64,000 nucleotides of DNA from JAEUIE01 sp047602475 (lineage in GTDB: Bacteria; Planctomycetota; Planctomycetia; Gemmatales; HRBIN36). The stretch covers positions 744,001 to 808,000 of the forward strand of contig JASGHE010000003.1 of assembly GCA_047602475.1 (NCBI GenBank), in the 5' to 3' direction. Position 1 is the stretch's first letter, and each line of letters starts with the position of its first letter. The position numbers and the translations under genes are program-made. Positions 61,457 to 64,000 of this stretch are shown piece after piece. The notes under the pieces are model-generated. The model did no database searches, was not told where the DNA came from, and was given only the letters and a program-made list of their open reading frames with translations.

Positions 61457-62035
61457 TTAGAGTCCCTGGAAGGTGAACACGTGGGGTGAGCTATTGTTCC
61501 AACTGCCGTTCGGCGGAGTACGCATGTAAGTGATCGTCAGAGAAAGCCGATACAAGCCCTGGCTCAAACGACCGGTCTTGGAAAAGTCGTCGAGACCGAA
61601 GCCCGTCCCCGGAGGAGCAGTCTGGCCGGCGGAGACACTATAAGGAGGGAAGTTGAACGGATCATTGGCGACACCGTAACGCTGAATCGTAATGGTCACG
61701 TTGATGCTGCCGTTATTGATGTACGAGAAGAAGCTGTGAGCGATACGGACAAACTCGAGAGCATTGGTGATCTGGAAATCACGAGTGGCAGTTACCGAGT
61801 ATTTAGTGATGTTTGACGGAGGATCCACGAATCCCATGCCAATGGTCAGGCCATAGTTATTGGGATTGTCCGTAGAGTTTTGAGAAGCACCAGGCACTAA
61901 ATTACCGGAAGGCGTGGTAGCAGTGAAATAGTTCCATGAGCCTAGAAAGGTTAGTGCCAGAGCAGGAACTGGTACCAGCAGGAGGAGAGCAAAAGCCAAT
62001 CCCGCCATATTTCGAACGAGTCGTGTTTTGTTCAT
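61457..62035 (-). CDS. Secreted hypothetical protein
   Basis: A 192-residue exported protein with a signal peptide ('MAGLAFALLLLVPVPALAL', about residues 10-28). The mature part is Thr/Asn/Gly-rich and beta-strand-like ('NPNNYGLTIGMGFVDPPSN', 'YINNGSINVTITIQRYGV', 'GLYRLSLTITYMRTPPNG'). No PEP-CTERM sorting signal is seen at the end. ATG 62035 follows GGAAGG at a short distance. Unknown function. Confidence 0.7.
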   Translation of the reverse strand: MNKTRLVRNMAGLAFALLLLVPVPALALTFLGSWNYFTATTPSGNLVPGASQNSTDNPNNYGLTIGMGFVDPPSNITKYSVTATRDFQITNALEFVRIAHSFFSYINNGSINVTITIQRYGVANDPFNFPPYSVSAGQTAPPGTGFGLDDFSKTGRLSQGLYRLSLTITYMRTPPNGSWNNSSPHVFTFQGL

Positions 62036-62240
62036 GGGACCTTCCACGCAAACGGGTTCTCTTGGCTGGATAGATACACTATCCCCCATAGGGAATAGCT
62101 TATAGCAGAAGAGGGCTGGTTGCAAAGTTCAAATTCACCGATTTCATCAATTATCTGGAATTTGTGCATACAGTAGAACAATCCCTGTGTCTGTTGTTTT
62201 GTGGGCAATTAACCATTTCACTGGCAGGATCGGTGTACTC

Positions 62241-63194
62241 ATGGGGTCTGTCGCCATTCAATGCATAGGTCTGAAAAAGACCTATCCCGCCAAGCCGCCC
62301 GTGGAAGCCGTGCGGGGACTTGATCTTGTCATCGAGACCGGCGAGTGTTTCGGGCTGCTTGGCCCCAACGGCGCGGGCAAGACGACCACTATCGAAATCC
62401 TCGAAGGGCTGCTTGAACCGACCAGCGGCGAGGTCGAAGTTCTTGGCATGTCCTGGAAAGATGAAGGCGACCAGATTCGAGAACGGATCGGTATTTCGTT
62501 GCAGGAAACCAAACTCTCCGAAAAGCTCTCGGTTATCGAAACCGTTCGGCTTTTTCGCAGTTTCTACGCTCAGGGCATCACCGCCGAAGAAGCAGTCGAG
62601 GCGGTCAGCCTGCAGGAGAAGTCCAAGACCTGGATCAGCAAACTCTCCGGCGGGCAGAAACAACGGCTGGCGGTCGCCTGTGCCATTGTCGGTAAACCCG
62701 ATCTGCTCTTTCTCGATGAACCAACCACGGGCCTCGATCCTCAATCTCGTCGTCAGTTGTGGGAAATCATCCAAGGCTACAAGGATCGGGGCAAGACCAT
62801 TCTGCTGACTACCCATTACATGGATGAAGCGGAGAAACTTTGCGACCGGGTCGGCGTTGTCGATCAGGGCAAGCTCATCGCTCTCGGGCCGCCTCGACAA
62901 CTGATCGATGAACTGGGCGGAGGACATGTTCTGGAGTTTGCTCTCGATCTTAATCAAGATGAAGATCAGGAGAAATTACGACAACTGCCTGCCGCCACCG
63001 AGGTGAGGAAGGAAGGAGAGCAGTATGCCATGGTCGTACAGGAGGTGCATGTCGCTCTTCCCGCTTTACTTGAATGGACTCGCCAGCAGAACCGAACCCT
63101 TACCTCATTAGCCACTCACACTGCCACGCTCGAAGATGTGTTTGTCAAGTTGACCGGTCGCCACCTGCGTGATGAAGAAGGAGCCAAATCATGA
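62241..63194 (+). CDS. ABC transporter ATP-binding protein
   Basis: A 317-residue ABC ATPase of the drug/antibiotic exporter (DrrA/CcmA) type. Walker A 'GPNGAGKTT' (about residues 43-51), Q-loop 'ISLQETKLSEKL', signature 'LSGGQKQR', Walker B 'LLFLDEPTTGLDPQSR' and switch His in 'LLTTHYMDEAEKL', with a C-terminal DUF4162-like extension. The stop overlaps the start of the permease gene (ATGA), so the two are translationally coupled. I start at ATG 62241; longer frames upstream are poorly supported. Substrate unknown. Confidence 0.93.
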   Translation: MGSVAIQCIGLKKTYPAKPPVEAVRGLDLVIETGECFGLLGPNGAGKTTTIEILEGLLEPTSGEVEVLGMSWKDEGDQIRERIGISLQETKLSEKLSVIETVRLFRSFYAQGITAEEAVEAVSLQEKSKTWISKLSGGQKQRLAVACAIVGKPDLLFLDEPTTGLDPQSRRQLWEIIQGYKDRGKTILLTTHYMDEAEKLCDRVGVVDQGKLIALGPPRQLIDELGGGHVLEFALDLNQDEDQEKLRQLPAATEVRKEGEQYAMVVQEVHVALPALLEWTRQQNRTLTSLATHTATLEDVFVKLTGRHLRDEEGAKS

Positions 63195-64000
63195 CACCAT
63201 CAACATCACGTTGGGAGCCGTTCAAGAACCTGGTCATGTGCCGGCTCAAAGAACATATCCGCGAGCCGGAAGCGATCTTCTGGGTGTATGGCTTTCCATT
63301 GATTATGACGCTTGTGCTGGGCATTGCCTTTCGGGAGAAGCCGAAAGACGATCCATTGCTGGTGGACATAGAGAACGGCCCGCATGCTGAATTTGTGAAA
63401 AAGGCTCTGGCTGCTCAGGGAGATCGATTCAAGGTGCAGCAGGGCACTTATGAAGAATGCCGGAAACGACTGCATCGTGGCAAGACCAGCCTGGTGATCC
63501 AAAGCGATCCAGTAAAGGGTACCACCCATCCTTATCAAATCACCTACTTATACGATCCTGTGCGTCCTGAAAGCAGTCTGGCAGAAAAGGCTGTAGACGA
63601 AGTGTTACAGAAAGCCGGTGGACGAACAGACCCTTTGAAAACCGGTTCCCAAGTCTTCTCGGAACAAGGCGGAAGGTATATCGACTTCCTTGTTCCTGGG
63701 TTACTGGGCATGGGCTTGATGGGTGGCGGACTCTTCGGCGTCGGCTTCGCCATCGTCGATATGCGGATTCGCAAGCTCCTCAAACGCTTCCTGGCAACAC
63801 CCATGCGACGGCCCGACTTCCTGATGGCTGTGATGGCCAGCCGGTTTGCGTTCATGCTGCCTGAAGTGCTGATGCTGCTGATTTTTTCCTACTTCATCTT
63901 CGGCGTCACCAATATGGGCAGCTTCTGGCTGCTGCTGTTGTGCATCGCGCTGGGAGGCGTCACGTTTTCCGGCATCGGACTGCTCGTCGGCAGCAGGGCT
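63191..64000 (+). CDS. ABC-2 type permease, truncated by the window end
   Basis: The first 270 residues of an ABC-2 permease. A cytoplasmic start ('SRWEPFKNLVMCRLKEHIRE') precedes TM1 ('AIFWVYGFPLIMTLVLGIAF'), a periplasmic loop of about 130 residues with 'YDPVRPESSLAEKAVDEVLQ', and then TM segments 'YIDFLVPGLLGMGLMGGGLF' and 'EVLMLLIFSYFIFGV'. It forms an exporter with the ATPase upstream. The gene continues beyond 64000. Confidence 0.92.
   Translation, partial: MTPSTSRWEPFKNLVMCRLKEHIREPEAIFWVYGFPLIMTLVLGIAFREKPKDDPLLVDIENGPHAEFVKKALAAQGDRFKVQQGTYEECRKRLHRGKTSLVIQSDPVKGTTHPYQITYLYDPVRPESSLAEKAVDEVLQKAGGRTDPLKTGSQVFSEQGGRYIDFLVPGLLGMGLMGGGLFGVGFAIVDMRIRKLLKRFLATPMRRPDFLMAVMASRFAFMLPEVLMLLIFSYFIFGVTNMGSFWLLLLCIALGGVTFSGIGLLVGSRA

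Noticed and set aside
1..64000. tRNA or rRNA genes
   Set aside because: I found no cloverleaf with a GTTCRA-type T loop and CCA-like end, and no rRNA-like sequence; a covariance search would be needed to exclude a degenerate one.

Overview
The window reads as a chromosomal segment of a planctomycete, most likely of the Gemmata lineage. The evidence is family content: a DUF1501 / PPC-domain / DUF1549-DUF1553 / cytochrome c-WD40 set, a DUF1559 pilin-like protein, a giant Ser/Thr kinase with WD40 and TPR repeats, a DUF1080 protein, a PEP-CTERM protein, YHYH and FG-GAP secreted proteins, and a NfeD/flotillin cluster. An lpxA gene indicates lipid A type outer-membrane chemistry. The taxon is inferred from these families only.

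Layout. 0-7.6 kb: the end of gltX, a lipid kinase, a cysteine-desulfurase-like enzyme, then a minus-strand group made of a SAM-I riboswitch, a threonine-synthase-like PLP enzyme, a MoaD/ThiS sulfur carrier and a ThiF/MoeB adenylyltransferase. 7.8-19.3 kb: a PEP-CTERM matrixin-like protease, selD, a membrane-anchored Gly-rich protein, a GT2 glycosyltransferase, a polytopic membrane protein, argC, a GxxExxY protein, Trm112, an FG-GAP protein and a desaturase. 19.3-27.9 kb: the planctomycete DUF1501/PPC/DUF1549/WD40 operon. 28.2-31.3 kb: a restriction-modification island (EcoRII-N-like/HNH nuclease, small ORF, HTH-C5 methyltransferase, Vsr). 31.4-47.1 kb: a SulP transporter, small proteins, a YHYH protein, the kinase, lipoproteins, DUF1559, tadA, a dehydrogenase and a GT39-like transferase. 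47.2-64 kb: DUF1080, DUF433, the SRP RNA gene, a Ca2+ P-type ATPase, lpxA, floA, two NfeD proteins, an O-antigen ligase and an ABC exporter that runs off the end.

The most striking feature is the non-coding part. Many gene junctions hold a palindromic element. I recognise at least nine families: a 200-bp nested palindrome in six copies; two related families (three copies each) with mini-hairpins that always carry TACT/AGTA tips on otherwise variable but compensated stems; a GTAG-footed pair of REP-like hairpins in two copies; a GxxExxY-associated element in two copies; and several single copies. Some supply the stop codon of the neighbouring gene, and one sits in frame inside the calcium ATPase. 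No transposase for any of them is in the window.

The best candidate for a little-described system is the SAM-riboswitch group with the threonine-synthase-like enzyme, sulfur carrier and E1-like enzyme. Riboswitch class and gene content suggest a protein-thiocarboxylate route to homocysteine/methionine rather than threonine synthesis.

Five genes carry clear single-base frameshifts and a sixth probably does. This may mean residual indel errors in the assembly, so the broken genes should not be called pseudogenes without checking. I saw no tRNA, rRNA, CRISPR array or insertion sequence.
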